A DNA stretch of 64,000 nucleotides from Abditibacterium sp. (GCA_030448265.1 JAUJNG010000005.1:1-64000), one strand, 5' to 3'. Counted from the stretch's first letter, positions 1 through 10,233 are shown. Made by a program: numbers and translations. The notes: generated by a model not told the origin, from the letters alone.

Positions 1-72
1 ACACCATTCGAGGTTTTGTGTCGGCGAAGGCCGAGACTTTCGTTGGCTGCGACTTTATGTCGCTTTCTGCTT
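1..72. repeat. Right arm of a palindromic repeat (family M), cut by the window edge
   Basis: GTCGGCGAAGGCCGAGACTTTCGTTGGCTGCGACTTTATGTCGCTTT closely matches the right arm of the inverted repeat at 58318-58366. Confidence 0.7.
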
Positions 73-94
73 TTATACTCTCCCAAACGCCGTC

Positions 95-1891
95 ATGCCC
101 GCCCTTTCTTCCCCGCCCTCGCTCTTTTCCGACGCCGCACCCTTTTCCGAACCCAAAAAGTCCGCGCCGCGCGCCGTATGGACGCCCAAAACCCGCGTCG
201 AACCCGCCGACGAATTCATCGCGCGCCAGGCCCGCGTTTCGCCCGTCGCGGCGGCGCTTTTGCGGCAGCGCGGCTTCACTACCGCCGCGTCCATCGACGC
301 TTTTTTTCATCCTTCGCCCGCCGTTTTGCGTGATCCGCAATCGCTTCCCGACATCGAATTGGCAGTCGCGCGCTTGATTCGCGCCATCGAAGACGGGCAG
401 AAAATCCTCATTTTCGGCGACTACGACGCCGATGGCGTCACCTCCACCGCGCTTCTCATTCGCAGCCTGCGCTTGCTGGGCGCCAAAGTCGATTGGCGCC
501 TGCCCGAACGACTCGAAGGCTACGGCCTGACTCCCGCCGTGATTACCGACGCCCACGCCGCCGGTTTCGACCTCATCATGAGCGCCGACTGCGGCATCAC
601 CGCCATCGAACCGGCGAAATTGGCGCGGCAAATCGGCATCGACCTCATCATCACCGACCATCACGAGCCGTCCACCGAACTGCCCGACGCGATTGCGGTC
701 GTCAATCCCAAGCGCCACGATTCGACTTACGGTTTCGACGGGCTTTCCGGCTGCGGCGTCGCGTTCAAAGTGATGCAGGCGCTCATTTCGGCCCATAACC
801 CGCGAATTTTGCCCTCGTTTTCGCAGAAATATCTCGATTTGGTGGCGCTTTCCACCATCGCCGACTGCGTGCCGCTGTGCGACGAAAACCGTTATCTGGC
901 CGCCGAAGGTTTGCGCCGGCTTTACGGCACCAAAAAGGCGGGACTGCGCGCCCTGATCGAGTCGATGAGCGCCAAAGACGCCGCCAAACGCTACGATAAA
1001 GGCTTTTTCATCGGGCGCGATGTGTCGTGGGGGTTGGCGCCGCGCCTCAACGCCGCCGGACGCCTCGCTTCGCCGCGATTGGCGCTCGAACTGCTGCTGT
1101 GCGACGACCCCGACGAATGCCAGGAGCGCGCCCAGGAACTCAACGCCATCAACACCCAGCGCAAAACCGACCAGGAAATCGCCCTTCGCGGCGCCCTCGA
1201 ACTGGTCGAAAGCCAGACCGATCTCGACTCCGATTTGCTCCTCGTCGCCGCGCATCCGAGTTGGCATCGCGGCATCGTGGGCTTGATTGCGGGCAAGTTG
1301 GTGGAGCGTTATCACCGTCCCGCGTTCGCCCTGAGCATCCACGACGGCCACGCGCACGGGTCGGGGCGCTCGATTCACGGTTTTGATTTGCACGCGCTCA
1401 TCGAAGCCACGAGAGCGCACCTCTCAAGCGGCGGCGGCCACGCGGCGGCGTGCGGACTTTCGCTTCCCGAAGCCAACATCGAGAATTTTCGCGCCGCCGC
1501 GCTCGATTTCGCGGCCCAAACCTTGACGCTGGACGATCTCAAACCCACGCTCACGCCCGATTGCGAGGTGTCGGGAAATCATCTCGACGGCGAACTCACG
1601 CGCGAACTGGCTTTAATGGAGCCGTGCGGAACCGGCAACGAAGAACCCAAATTTTTGCTGCGCGGCGCGCGCGTCGAGGGCGCGCGCGCGTTTTCGATGG
1701 GCAAGCATCTCGAACTCACCCTGCGCCAGGATGGGCGACGATTGCGCGCGATCTGGTGGGGCAAGGGCGACAGGTTGGGCGAGTTTCGTGTCGGCAGCCA
1801 CCTCGAAACCATTTTCGTCCCCAAACCTGACACTTACACCGGTCAGGGCGAAATTCAACTGGTTATTGACGACGCGCGTTTGGAAGTTTGA
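95..1891 (+). CDS. recJ: Single-stranded-DNA-specific exonuclease RecJ
   Basis: DHH motifs (ILIFGDYDADGVTSTALL, IITDHHEP), GSGRSIHGFDLHALIEA and SSGGGHAAACG motifs, length 598 aa. Confidence 0.95.
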   Translation: MPALSSPPSLFSDAAPFSEPKKSAPRAVWTPKTRVEPADEFIARQARVSPVAAALLRQRGFTTAASIDAFFHPSPAVLRDPQSLPDIELAVARLIRAIEDGQKILIFGDYDADGVTSTALLIRSLRLLGAKVDWRLPERLEGYGLTPAVITDAHAAGFDLIMSADCGITAIEPAKLARQIGIDLIITDHHEPSTELPDAIAVVNPKRHDSTYGFDGLSGCGVAFKVMQALISAHNPRILPSFSQKYLDLVALSTIADCVPLCDENRYLAAEGLRRLYGTKKAGLRALIESMSAKDAAKRYDKGFFIGRDVSWGLAPRLNAAGRLASPRLALELLLCDDPDECQERAQELNAINTQRKTDQEIALRGALELVESQTDLDSDLLLVAAHPSWHRGIVGLIAGKLVERYHRPAFALSIHDGHAHGSGRSIHGFDLHALIEATRAHLSSGGGHAAACGLSLPEANIENFRAAALDFAAQTLTLDDLKPTLTPDCEVSGNHLDGELTRELALMEPCGTGNEEPKFLLRGARVEGARAFSMGKHLELTLRQDGRRLRAIWWGKGDRLGEFRVGSHLETIFVPKPDTYTGQGEIQLVIDDARLEV

Positions 1892-1897
1892 ATTTTT

Positions 1898-2001
1898 CTG
1901 CGGCGTGGAGAACGCGAAGCGTAAGCGAGTGAGGCGTGACTGTGGCGACAAAGTAACAGCCACGCCTCACTCGCGTACGCTTCGCGTTCTCCACGCCGCA
2001 G
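1898..2001. repeat. Inverted repeat, family B (AACGCGAAGCGTAAGCGAGTGAGGC)
   Basis: CTGCGGCGTGGAGAACGCGAAGCGTAAGCGAGTGAGGCGTG pairs with CACGCCTCACTCGCGTACGCTTCGCGTTCTCCACGCCGCAG. Confidence 0.95.
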
Positions 2002-2010
2002 ATCATCCCA

Positions 2011-2919
2011 ATGACTCCCAAACGCTTCGACATCCTCGGTCTGGGCTGCGCCACGCTCGATGAATTGCTCTACGTCGCGCAGTTTCCCCTTCCCGACAGC
2101 AAAATTCGCATCCAGCGCAGCGAAAAACAGGGCGGCGGCTTGTGTGCGACGGCGCTCGTCGCGGGAGCGCGATTGGGCGCGTCGTGCGCTTACGGCGCGA
2201 TGCTGGGATTCGATGACATCTCGCGTTTCGTGGCTCAGAATTTGGAAAATGAAGGCATCGACACTTCCCTTGTCTCGTGGCGCGAGAGCGCGTCGGCGAT
2301 TCGTTCGGTGATCGTTGTCGATGAAACCCAAGCGACGCGCACCATTTTTTTCGAGCGAAACGGCGAAGTCGGCGCGCCGCCCGATGCGCCCGACGAACGC
2401 GACATCGCCGCCGCGCGCGTTTTGTTTGTCGATCACTACGGCGGAATTGGAAACACGCGCGCCATCGAAATCGCGCGGCGTCTGGGGATTCCGGTCGTGG
2501 CCGATTTCGAGCGCGCCGACGTGCCCGAATTCGAGAATTTCTTTCCGCTCGTTGACCATTTGATTCTCTCGCGCACCTTCGCCGCCAAACTGACCGGCGC
2601 CGAAGCGCCCGAAGCGATGCTGCGCGCGCTGTGGAACACCAATCGAAAAGTCGTGGCCGTAACGTGCGGCGCGGAAGGCGTTTGGAGTTTGGAAGACGGC
2701 GAAATCCGTCATTTCGCGGCCTTTCCCACCGACGCTGTGGACACCACGGGCTGCGGCGATGTCTTTCACGGCGTTTACGCTGCGACTTTGGCGTGGGATT
2801 TTCCCCTCGCAAAACGGATGCGCTGGGCGAGCGCGGCGGCCTCGCTCAAGGCGCGCGCGGCGGGCGCCCAAAAGGGAATTCCGTCGCGCGCGGAAGTCGA
2901 AAAGTTCGCGGAAAACTGA
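2011..2919 (+). CDS. PfkB-family carbohydrate kinase
   Basis: DTTGCGDVFHGVYAATL signature, ribokinase-like N-terminus, 302 aa. Confidence 0.9.
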   Translation: MTPKRFDILGLGCATLDELLYVAQFPLPDSKIRIQRSEKQGGGLCATALVAGARLGASCAYGAMLGFDDISRFVAQNLENEGIDTSLVSWRESASAIRSVIVVDETQATRTIFFERNGEVGAPPDAPDERDIAAARVLFVDHYGGIGNTRAIEIARRLGIPVVADFERADVPEFENFFPLVDHLILSRTFAAKLTGAEAPEAMLRALWNTNRKVVAVTCGAEGVWSLEDGEIRHFAAFPTDAVDTTGCGDVFHGVYAATLAWDFPLAKRMRWASAAASLKARAAGAQKGIPSRAEVEKFAEN

Positions 2920-2920
2920 C

Positions 2921-3047
2921 CGGTTCCCTCTCCGCTTGCGGGGAGGGTTAGGGAGGGGTGGGCGGTGCAACTGAGCGTCCGATTTAAGAACAGCCACTTT
3001 GTCGGCGGCCCCCTCACCCTCCCCGCAAGTGTGATAGAGAACCGGTC
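2921..3047. repeat. Imperfect inverted repeat
   Basis: CCGGTTCCCTCTCCGCTTGCGGGGAGGG versus CCCTCCCCGCAAGTGTGATAGAGAACCGG. Confidence 0.6.
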
Positions 3048-3065
3048 CACACGCCGTCTCATTTT

Positions 3066-4238
3066 TCAATCGGGATTATCTTCCTTCCAGTTGTAGCGCG
3101 AACGGCCCACGCGCTCTTTTTTGACGACTATTCCGTTTTGCCGGATGGTGCGAAACAGAATCGCCTCGATTTCGCGTTCGCCAACGCGCTGAGAGACCAC
3201 GCGCAGCGCCGCTTTTTTGCCGGTGCGTTTGCCGAACAGCGTCGCGGTGATGCGCGAGCCTTTTTGGAACTTGTAGGAAATGAAAATCGGGCCCGACGTG
3301 TCGTTTTTGAACTTCATATCGAAGCCGTTCCACACCACCGTGGCGTCGCGTCCGAGCGGCAAATACGCCACGGGCCGCGAGTGAACGCGATAAGAAACGA
3401 TGGGCAGCCCCGCCACCAGCGCGGCGTTGAACAGAGTGCCCGTAACCTGCGACACGCCGCCGCCGATGCCAGGGACTTTTTTGCCGTCCTCAAAAATGGT
3501 CGCCGTGCGATAGCCGCGCGCCTGGGTGCGCGGGCCGACGACCTTGTTGAGCGAAAAGGTTTCTCCTGGCGAAAGCAGCGTGCCGTCGATGCTTCGCATC
3601 GCCACCGCCATATTGCGCGTGCGCTTGATTTGCGCGGGGTTAAAACGGGTGGGAAAGCTGCTCAAAACCGCGTTGATGCCCCCCAAACGCGCCCGCGTGA
3701 GGCGGGGCAGAACTTGTCTGGTTTCCAGCACGAAACGGGTTTTGGCGGGGTCTTTTTCGGCCTGAATTTTGACGCGCGCCGCGCTCGTGGAAGGAATGAA
3801 ACGGCGTCCCACGATTTCGGGACGAATTTGCACCCTTCCCCCCAAATAAACCGGCCTCGCCTCGCGCGGCGCGGTCGAAAGCACCGGCGCGAGGCGTTTC
3901 ATGGCGCGCGCGATCTGCGGGCGGTCAACACGAAACGCGACGGGCACGAAAGCGCGTTTCTCTTCGGCGCGGGCGAGCATTTTTCCCACATCGAGCGAAA
4001 ACCCCAAGTCGCGGCGCCTGCGATAAGCGATTCTCGGCCCCGCGCTGAGGCCCACGCGCTTGTCCAGACGCGGCGCCAGTTCGCGCCTCAGCCGCCGCGT
4101 CGCCTCTTCGCGGGTGAGGCCGGAAATCGACACGCCGCCGACCGAAACTTTGCCGTATTTAGGCTGCGCGGCGGGCACAGCGACTGTGGAAACGGCCAGC
4201 GAAAGCGGAACTAAATAACCAGAAAGAGAAAAATTCAC
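3066..4238 (-). CDS. VanW family protein (YoaR-like)
   Basis: GGGVSQVTGTLFNAALVAGLPIVSYRVHSRPVAYLPLGRDATVVWNGFDMKFKN is the VanW domain. The ORF runs to 4343 but its first residues translate a palindromic repeat; a GTG start at 4238 is proposed. Confidence 0.85.
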   Translation of the reverse strand: MNFSLSGYLVPLSLAVSTVAVPAAQPKYGKVSVGGVSISGLTREEATRRLRRELAPRLDKRVGLSAGPRIAYRRRRDLGFSLDVGKMLARAEEKRAFVPVAFRVDRPQIARAMKRLAPVLSTAPREARPVYLGGRVQIRPEIVGRRFIPSTSAARVKIQAEKDPAKTRFVLETRQVLPRLTRARLGGINAVLSSFPTRFNPAQIKRTRNMAVAMRSIDGTLLSPGETFSLNKVVGPRTQARGYRTATIFEDGKKVPGIGGGVSQVTGTLFNAALVAGLPIVSYRVHSRPVAYLPLGRDATVVWNGFDMKFKNDTSGPIFISYKFQKGSRITATLFGKRTGKKAALRVVSQRVGEREIEAILFRTIRQNGIVVKKERVGRSRYNWKEDNPD

Positions 4239-4287
4239 GCGCGCGCCCAATGCAAAAGGGACGCCGCCACTTTGGGGCCAGGCTTTT

Positions 4288-4474
4288 CCACGCAATGTGT
4301 GACGTGTTGTGGAACGTGAGAGTCTGTCATTCCGAGGAGGCACGACGATGAATCGGTCTCAGTCTCCACTCATTGGTGCCGAAATGAGTGAAAACTGCGG
4401 CTGATTCCTCAGTCGCCGAGGCTCCTTCGGAATGACAGGCGCCTCTGGGCCAGAACAAGTCACACATTGCGTGG
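4288..4474. repeat. Long inverted repeat, family A (full-length form)
   Basis: Outer arms CCACGCAATGTGTGAC / GTCACACATTGCGTGG around core GTCATTCCGAGGAGGCACGACG ... GGAATGACAG. Confidence 0.85.
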
Positions 4475-4497
4475 CTTTTCCAAGTGAAGAACGCGAA

Positions 4498-4570
4498 GCG
4501 TAAGCGAGTGAGGCCTGGCTGGGAAGACAAAATGACAGCCAAGTCTCACTCGCTCACGCTTCGCGTTCTC
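4498..4570. repeat. Inverted repeat, family B
   Basis: AGAACGCGAAGCGTAAGCGAGTGAGGC / CTCACTCGCTCACGCTTCGCGTTCTC. Confidence 0.9.
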
Positions 4571-4587
4571 TAATCCACTCAGGCAAG

Positions 4588-7500
4588 TCAATCCACGATT
4601 TCGATTTCGTCATCGGCGCCCAGCCCCTCGCCGCCGTCGAGCCAGCGCGCGAACGCGGCTTCGATTTCGACGCGCGTGCCGCCCTCTTTTAACATTTCCA
4701 ACAGTTTTTCGCCCGAACGCGAAGCGCGGCGGCGCGGCGCCAGCGCGTCGTCCAGCAGCCGCAGGTTGGCACTCGAAAGCAGGGGAAACAGCGCGCCGGC
4801 TTCGCCGTTCCACTCCGCGAGCGGCGAGTGGTGGCGCCCCAAAAACGTGCGCGGCGCGGTGTCCTGCACAGCGCGATGCAGCATCGTCATTTCGCCTTCG
4901 AGCGCCTCGGCAACGCGGCGCGGGTCGACCATTATCAGTCGTTCGCCCAGCCGCAGACCGCACGAGGAACACGCCGCTTCGCCCGCCGCGAGCGCGCCGT
5001 CGCGGGCGCAGCGTTTGGCGAGTTCGCGCTCGATCTCGCCGCGAAGCGCACCGCCAAATGTGCGGTTTTGAAGGCTCGCCAGCCGTTCTAAAACGTGAAT
5101 TTCATCGCTCTGCGCGAGAGCGCGCCAGCCGTTCCAGCGCGCCGCATCATTTTGTGCGCCGTGCCACAGCGCGTAGTGCGCGGCGTAATCGGCGCGAAAT
5201 TTTTCGGCCTCGGCGGGCAAATCGGGGTCGAAAAGCGCGTCTTCTCCGGCGCCAAGGCGTTTCAGCAAATCGCCGCGCGCGTCGCTCAGTTCGGGCGGCG
5301 GCGCGAATTCGGGATGGCCAAGCAGCGCATTCAAACCCAGAAGCGGCGCCAAACGCTGCCCCAGCGCGCTTTCAAAGTGATGCCACAGCGATAAATCTTC
5401 GCGCACCAACTCGAAATCGAGGCTCGCGGCGCGGCTCAGCACTTCGAAGGCGGCGCCGCGCGCCGGAACCGCCTCCAAAACGGCGCCGAGCGCCCTTTGC
5501 GCCCGTTCAAAACGCGGCCAGGCATGGGCATCGTGACCCAAAGCGCGGCGCAACTGCGCGGCGCGCGCCAGGGCCAGCTCCGCTTTTTGCGCGGTTTCTT
5601 CGCGCCACTCCAGCAGCGCCGTCGCCGCGCGCTGCGCTTCGGCAAAGGAGGCCGCGCCCAGCGAAAAGCCGCACAACTCGCGCGCCAGAGTTGCGATTCT
5701 GGCCCACTGCGGCGCGTCCGGCAAACGTCCAGGCCGCAGAAAATGCACGGCGCGGCGCAGGGGCAAACCGATTTGCGGCGGCGAAAGTTCGCTTCCGCGC
5801 TCGTCAAAAGCCGCGATTTCGCCGCTTCGCAAGAGGGTGCAGGTTAAAATCGCGGTTTGTTCGCCCCGCAAACCCCAGAGCGACTTGGAAAAGTGCGCTT
5901 CGAGCGCCGCATAAGTGGCACCTTCGCCCAGAAAGGCGCGCATTTCGCCCGTCAACTCCGCGTTTCCTGCCGCGATTTTCCAGCGTCCCGCATGGCTGGC
6001 GGCAGCGCCGAGCGGGCGCGCGACATGGTTTGCCAATCGTTCCAGCGAGGGCGCGAAAAACGGCTCCGCCGGTGCGCGGCGCAAAATTTCGAGGCACAGT
6101 GTGTCGGCATTGGAAGGCGAAAGCAGGCGCGCGCGCGGCGCAACTTCCACGAAGCGCGGAAACAAATGCGGCCAGGCGAAATCGCCGACGGCTTCCAACA
6201 GCGCGGCGAAACCTTCGCCGCGCGTCAGTTCGCTCGCTTCCAGAACGGCGCCGCCACCCAGAACGAGTTCACCTTCGAGCAGCAGGCGCAGCGCGACGCG
6301 CTGCAACTGCGTTTCGCGCGCGGGCGCTTCTTTTTCGAGATGTTCGAGCAGAGCGCGCCCGCGCCGGTTGTCGCGCAAAACCGGATCGAGCGTGGCCAGG
6401 CTTGCCGCCGTCGCTTCGCGCGCCAGTTCCCATTCGTCGCGCGCAGGAGAGCGCGGCTTCCAAATCCACAGTGCGGGCCGCGCGTCGGGTTCCAATTGGC
6501 CGAAAATCGCCTCGAAATCGGCTTCTTCGATGTTGAAGGGCGGCCAAATCGCTAACAGCGCGTCGTCTGGGGCGCCCAGTTCGCGCGTCGCGGCGGCGCG
6601 ATTGGCCAGACCCTGCGGCGCGCTGCCATTCCACATCTCCACGCTCAAACGGCGCGGCGCGCTGTGCCAGAACAGCGAAAACGAACGCGGCGCTGCCAGT
6701 TCGCCCAGTGGCAGGAGGTCGCCGCGACAGCAGCCCACGACGTGAGACGCGATGCGCGCATCGGCGCTCGGCAGGGTTTCGAGCGTCGCGGCGAGATGAC
6801 GGCGCGCCATTTCCCCGACGCGGCGGCCCAGATCAACCGTATAGCGGCCCGCGAGCGGAGTTTCGCCGCGTTCGAGCGCCACGAACGCGCCGCGCAGTCG
6901 CAGGCGTTCGAGCAGAAAACGCGCGTATTCATAGGCGCCATCGCCCGCCAGATCGAGATCGAAACCCAGATCGTTGGCGAGTTGAATTGGCGTTGGCGAC
7001 TGCCCCGCAATTTTGCAGAGCAGCAAAAACTTTCCCGCGCGGCGCCCGTTTTCGCGGTCTTTTTCATCGAAAATGGCGTCGGCGGCGTCTTCCCAGGCGC
7101 GCCACACCGCAAGAAGCGGGCGCAAATCGGGATGCGCTTCGAGTTCCGGCTCGAAATAATCCCAGATCGCCTCGGGCGCGACGCGAAAATCGGCGCTTTT
7201 GTCGAGGTCGATGCTGCGCGCGCAGAACAGCGTCGCCGAGCGCGTGCGCGAGAAAAAACGGCCCGTCACGGCTTCCAAAAGCCCCAGAGTCGCGGGATGG
7301 AACGGCCACGAGGCGCGCCATTCGCGCGCGCCGAAAGCGAGGCGCGGCAGGCGCTGCGAAAGGCGCGCGAAGCTGTCGTTGCAGACTTTTTGGACGGCTT
7401 CTTCGTCGCTGACCTGCACCAGGCGCATTTGCACCAGAGCGGAGATGTTGGACAGCGAGAGCGGCAACAGCGTGAAGCGGTCGCGGATTTGGGAGAGCGA

Positions 7501-8202
7501 ATAGCGTTCGAGGCCGGAAATGTCGTCGATGGTTTTTTGCAGCGCGGCGAAGACCCACAACGGCGCGCGGCGGCTGTGGGCGCCCAGAAACTGGAGAAAA
7601 GCAGCGTCGGCCTGCAAAGGTTTGTGGTCGCGCCCGCCCAGAAAGAGCGAGAGTTCATCGAAGCACACCACCAGGCCGCTTAAACCCGCATTTTGCAGCG
7701 CGGTTTCGAGCGACGCGAAGGCTTCGACGCGCGCGCCGTCGCGTTCGATGGGGAATTCGCCCAGTTCGCGGCGCGCCCACAGCGCTTCGAGCTGGCGCCA
7801 GAAAACCGCTTCGAGGCCAAGTTGTGAAGCGTCGAATTCATCGAGCGAAATGTGCAGACAAAGGCGCCGCGCGAAGTTTTGAAGGTAAGGCGCGCAGTCG
7901 GGATGCGTGGCAGCGAAGGTTTCCCCGCCGCTGCCCTGCCCCAGAAGCGCGACGACGCCCAGAAAATGACTTTTGCCCGAACCAAAGACGCCGTTGAGCC
8001 AGAACGCGCCGCCCACTTCGCGCTGGGCGAGGCTGGAAAGCGCGGTGTGGAGGGCGTGGCGCGAATGGGAATCGAGGCCGAGATAGCCGCCCAGAAATTC
8101 GCGCGCGGCATCGGTGTCGGGGTTTTGGAGGTGCGCGGCGATGTCGGCGCCCGACAGCACGGCGGGAAAATCGGCGACGTGGCCCAAATCTCGAAGCCGC
8201 AT
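4588..8202 (-). CDS. Large P-loop ATPase resembling BREX PglY/BrxC or DUF6079-type proteins (orphan)
   Basis: 1204 aa; Walker A GGAFWLNGVFGSGKSHFLG, Walker B-like LSGLVVCFDELSLFL, single CSSCG near the C-terminus; family assignment by recognition only. Confidence 0.7.
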   Translation of the reverse strand: MRLRDLGHVADFPAVLSGADIAAHLQNPDTDAAREFLGGYLGLDSHSRHALHTALSSLAQREVGGAFWLNGVFGSGKSHFLGVVALLGQGSGGETFAATHPDCAPYLQNFARRLCLHISLDEFDASQLGLEAVFWRQLEALWARRELGEFPIERDGARVEAFASLETALQNAGLSGLVVCFDELSLFLGGRDHKPLQADAAFLQFLGAHSRRAPLWVFAALQKTIDDISGLERYSLSQIRDRFTLLPLSLSNISALVQMRLVQVSDEEAVQKVCNDSFARLSQRLPRLAFGAREWRASWPFHPATLGLLEAVTGRFFSRTRSATLFCARSIDLDKSADFRVAPEAIWDYFEPELEAHPDLRPLLAVWRAWEDAADAIFDEKDRENGRRAGKFLLLCKIAGQSPTPIQLANDLGFDLDLAGDGAYEYARFLLERLRLRGAFVALERGETPLAGRYTVDLGRRVGEMARRHLAATLETLPSADARIASHVVGCCRGDLLPLGELAAPRSFSLFWHSAPRRLSVEMWNGSAPQGLANRAAATRELGAPDDALLAIWPPFNIEEADFEAIFGQLEPDARPALWIWKPRSPARDEWELAREATAASLATLDPVLRDNRRGRALLEHLEKEAPARETQLQRVALRLLLEGELVLGGGAVLEASELTRGEGFAALLEAVGDFAWPHLFPRFVEVAPRARLLSPSNADTLCLEILRRAPAEPFFAPSLERLANHVARPLGAAASHAGRWKIAAGNAELTGEMRAFLGEGATYAALEAHFSKSLWGLRGEQTAILTCTLLRSGEIAAFDERGSELSPPQIGLPLRRAVHFLRPGRLPDAPQWARIATLARELCGFSLGAASFAEAQRAATALLEWREETAQKAELALARAAQLRRALGHDAHAWPRFERAQRALGAVLEAVPARGAAFEVLSRAASLDFELVREDLSLWHHFESALGQRLAPLLGLNALLGHPEFAPPPELSDARGDLLKRLGAGEDALFDPDLPAEAEKFRADYAAHYALWHGAQNDAARWNGWRALAQSDEIHVLERLASLQNRTFGGALRGEIERELAKRCARDGALAAGEAACSSCGLRLGERLIMVDPRRVAEALEGEMTMLHRAVQDTAPRTFLGRHHSPLAEWNGEAGALFPLLSSANLRLLDDALAPRRRASRSGEKLLEMLKEGGTRVEIEAAFARWLDGGEGLGADDEIEIVD

Positions 8203-8344
8203 GATGGCCGGATTTTAACTCAATCGGGGCGCTTTTCCAATGGGGATACTTCGCAAACCTCGCCTTCGCGCGACGCGAGTCGAGTGCCTTCGGGGTGAGG
8301 CCAATGCAGGAACGCCTCTCAGCTTAAAATGGAAATGGGAAGTC

Positions 8345-8995
8345 TTAGCGGTTTCCCTGCGCGATGCTTCGCGCCTGGCGCAGAGCCCTTTCCAGGCGCC
8401 GCGTCGCCGCCGCGCGCGCTTCTCGCGGCGGCAAATCCCCCAAATCGTCGAAGCGAAGCGGCGCGCCGAAATGAACTCGCACCGGCGCCAGGGTGGGACG
8501 CGGCACCAGCGAGCCGTGCGGAACGATGTTTTGCGCGCCCCACATTCCCACCGGCACCACCGTCGCGCCGCTTTTGAGCGCGAGCAGAACCGCGCCAGGC
8601 ATGATCGCGCCCAGTTCGCCGTCGGGCGAAATGCGGCCTTCGGGAAAAACTACCAGCGCGTCGCCGTTTCGAAGCACCTGCGCCGCCATTTTAAGCGCGG
8701 CGCGGTCGGGCGAGGCCGGATCGACCGGAAACGAGCCCACGAAATCTAAAACCGGCACCAGAGGGCGAATCTGCCACAGTTCGCGCTTGGCCATCCACGC
8801 AATCGGAAAACGCACCGCCGCGCCCAGAACCGGCGGGTCGGAGTCGGAGATGTGGTTCGACGCCAGAATCAGCGGCCCGCGCGACGGCAAATGGCGGCGC
8901 CCCGAAACGCGATAGCGCGGCGCGAAAACCCACACCAGGGCGCGAAAAAAGAGCGCAAAGAGCGGGTGGAAACGGCGGAAGAGGGGATGGAACAT
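8345..8995 (-). CDS. 1-acyl-sn-glycerol-3-phosphate acyltransferase (PlsC-like)
   Basis: ASNHISDSDPPVLG (NHxxxxD variant) and VVFPEGRISPDGEL motifs. Confidence 0.85.
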   Translation of the reverse strand: MFHPLFRRFHPLFALFFRALVWVFAPRYRVSGRRHLPSRGPLILASNHISDSDPPVLGAAVRFPIAWMAKRELWQIRPLVPVLDFVGSFPVDPASPDRAALKMAAQVLRNGDALVVFPEGRISPDGELGAIMPGAVLLALKSGATVVPVGMWGAQNIVPHGSLVPRPTLAPVRVHFGAPLRFDDLGDLPPREARAAATRRLERALRQARSIAQGNR

Positions 8996-9000
8996 GGGGT

Positions 9001-9090
9001 TTAGGCAATAGGAAACAGGCAACAGTGAAAATGCGGCTCGCCAGTTTCTCCCAATCCCGCGCCCGTTGCCTGTTCCCTGCTCACTGTCCC
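9001..9090. repeat. Imperfect inverted repeat
   Basis: AGGCAATAGGAAACAGGCAACAGTG versus GTTGCCTGTTCCCTGCTCACTGT. Confidence 0.4.
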
Positions 9091-9108
9091 CTTGGAGAAA
9101 TTCGATGT

Positions 9109-9153
9109 TTGAAAAGCGTGACTTCTGGGTATACTCATTTAGACCGGTCTAAA
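9109..9153 (+). promoter_or_regulatory. Putative promoter plus LacI-type operator upstream of the regulator gene
   Basis: TTGAAA (9109-9114), TATACT (9130-9135; 15-bp spacer), then perfect 16-bp palindrome TTTAGACCGGTCTAAA (9138-9153) ending 2 bp before the ATG at 9156. Confidence 0.6.
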
Positions 9154-9155
9154 GC

Positions 9156-10221
9156 ATGGCGACGAATCCCTTGAAATCATCCATTACCCTAAGCGATGTG
9201 GCGCGCGTGGCAGGGGTTTCCAAGGCGACGGCGGGTTTCGCGTGCGCGGGGAACGGGCTTATCGCGCAGTCCACGCGCGAACGGGTTTTGGAAGTGGCGC
9301 GCGAGCTAGGTTACGAGCCGAACCCGCACGCCAAACGCCTCGCCGACGGGCGTTCTCACAACGAAATCGCGCTCTTTTCGCTCAATCTGGATCTGGGCGT
9401 GGGCACGCGCAAACTGCAAAAGCTGCAAAGTCTGCTCTCGCAGCGCGGTTTTAAAGCGCCGATTCACGGCTATGGCGCGCTCATTGGACAGGAGGCGCAG
9501 GCGCAGGTCGCCGAATTTCTGGGCGATTTGCGGCGTCACAAACCGCGCGCCATCGTGTGCTACACCTCGCAGTTGGGGTCGCCCGCCATTGAGGAACTGC
9601 GCCGTTATCAGGACGAAGGCGGCATTTTGGTGTGCTACGATTTTCCGGTAGAAATCGAGTGCGACCGCGTGATTTTCGACCGGCAGGACAGCACTCATCA
9701 GGCGGCGCGGCATCTAATTCAGAACGGACACCGCCGTCTGGGGCTGTTCATGCTGGGGCCGCAACCGGTGGGCGGCGCGCGCCTGGAGGGTTTCCAGCGC
9801 GCGCTGGGCGAAAACGGCCTCGAAGTGCGCGACGAATGGCTCTTCGCGGTGGGCGATCACTGGCAGCCCGAAGCCGGCGGCGCCGAAATGGCGCGCTATT
9901 TTCTGGAGTTGAAGTCCGAAAACCGGCCCAGCGGCGTCTGTCTGTTGAACGATGCGGCGGCGCTGTCTTTTCTGGCGACGCTGGCGCGAAGCGGCGTCGC
10001 GGTGCCCGCGCAAATCAGCGTCGTGGGACACGACGACACCCCCGCTAAAGCGCCCATTCCGGCATCGTGCCGCTCTCGACGGTTTCCCATCCCAGCGAGG
10101 CCATCGTCGCGGGGTCATCGAACTTTTGTCGGGCCGTTTAACCGGCCAATACGACGGAGCGCCGCGCGAAATCATCGTGCGGGGCGAAATGCGGCAACGG
10201 CAGAGCGTGTTGCCACTTTAA
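9156..10221 (+). pseudogene. LacI-family transcriptional regulator, reading frame broken twice as written
   Basis: N-terminal [28 protein letters not shown]; effector domain to [10 protein letters not shown]; continues in other frames as [22 protein letters not shown] then [35 protein letters not shown]. Confidence 0.8.
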
Positions 10222-10233
10222 AACCGAGGAGAA

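Noticed and set aside
1855-3069. 404-aa minus-strand ORF overlapping the PfkB kinase
   Set aside because: Reads through the family B palindrome and opposite a clear kinase; low-complexity translation.
4588-8202. Complete BREX locus
   Set aside because: No methylase, PglZ phosphatase, BrxL or BrxA/B genes in flanking sequence; only the ATPase-like ORF is present.
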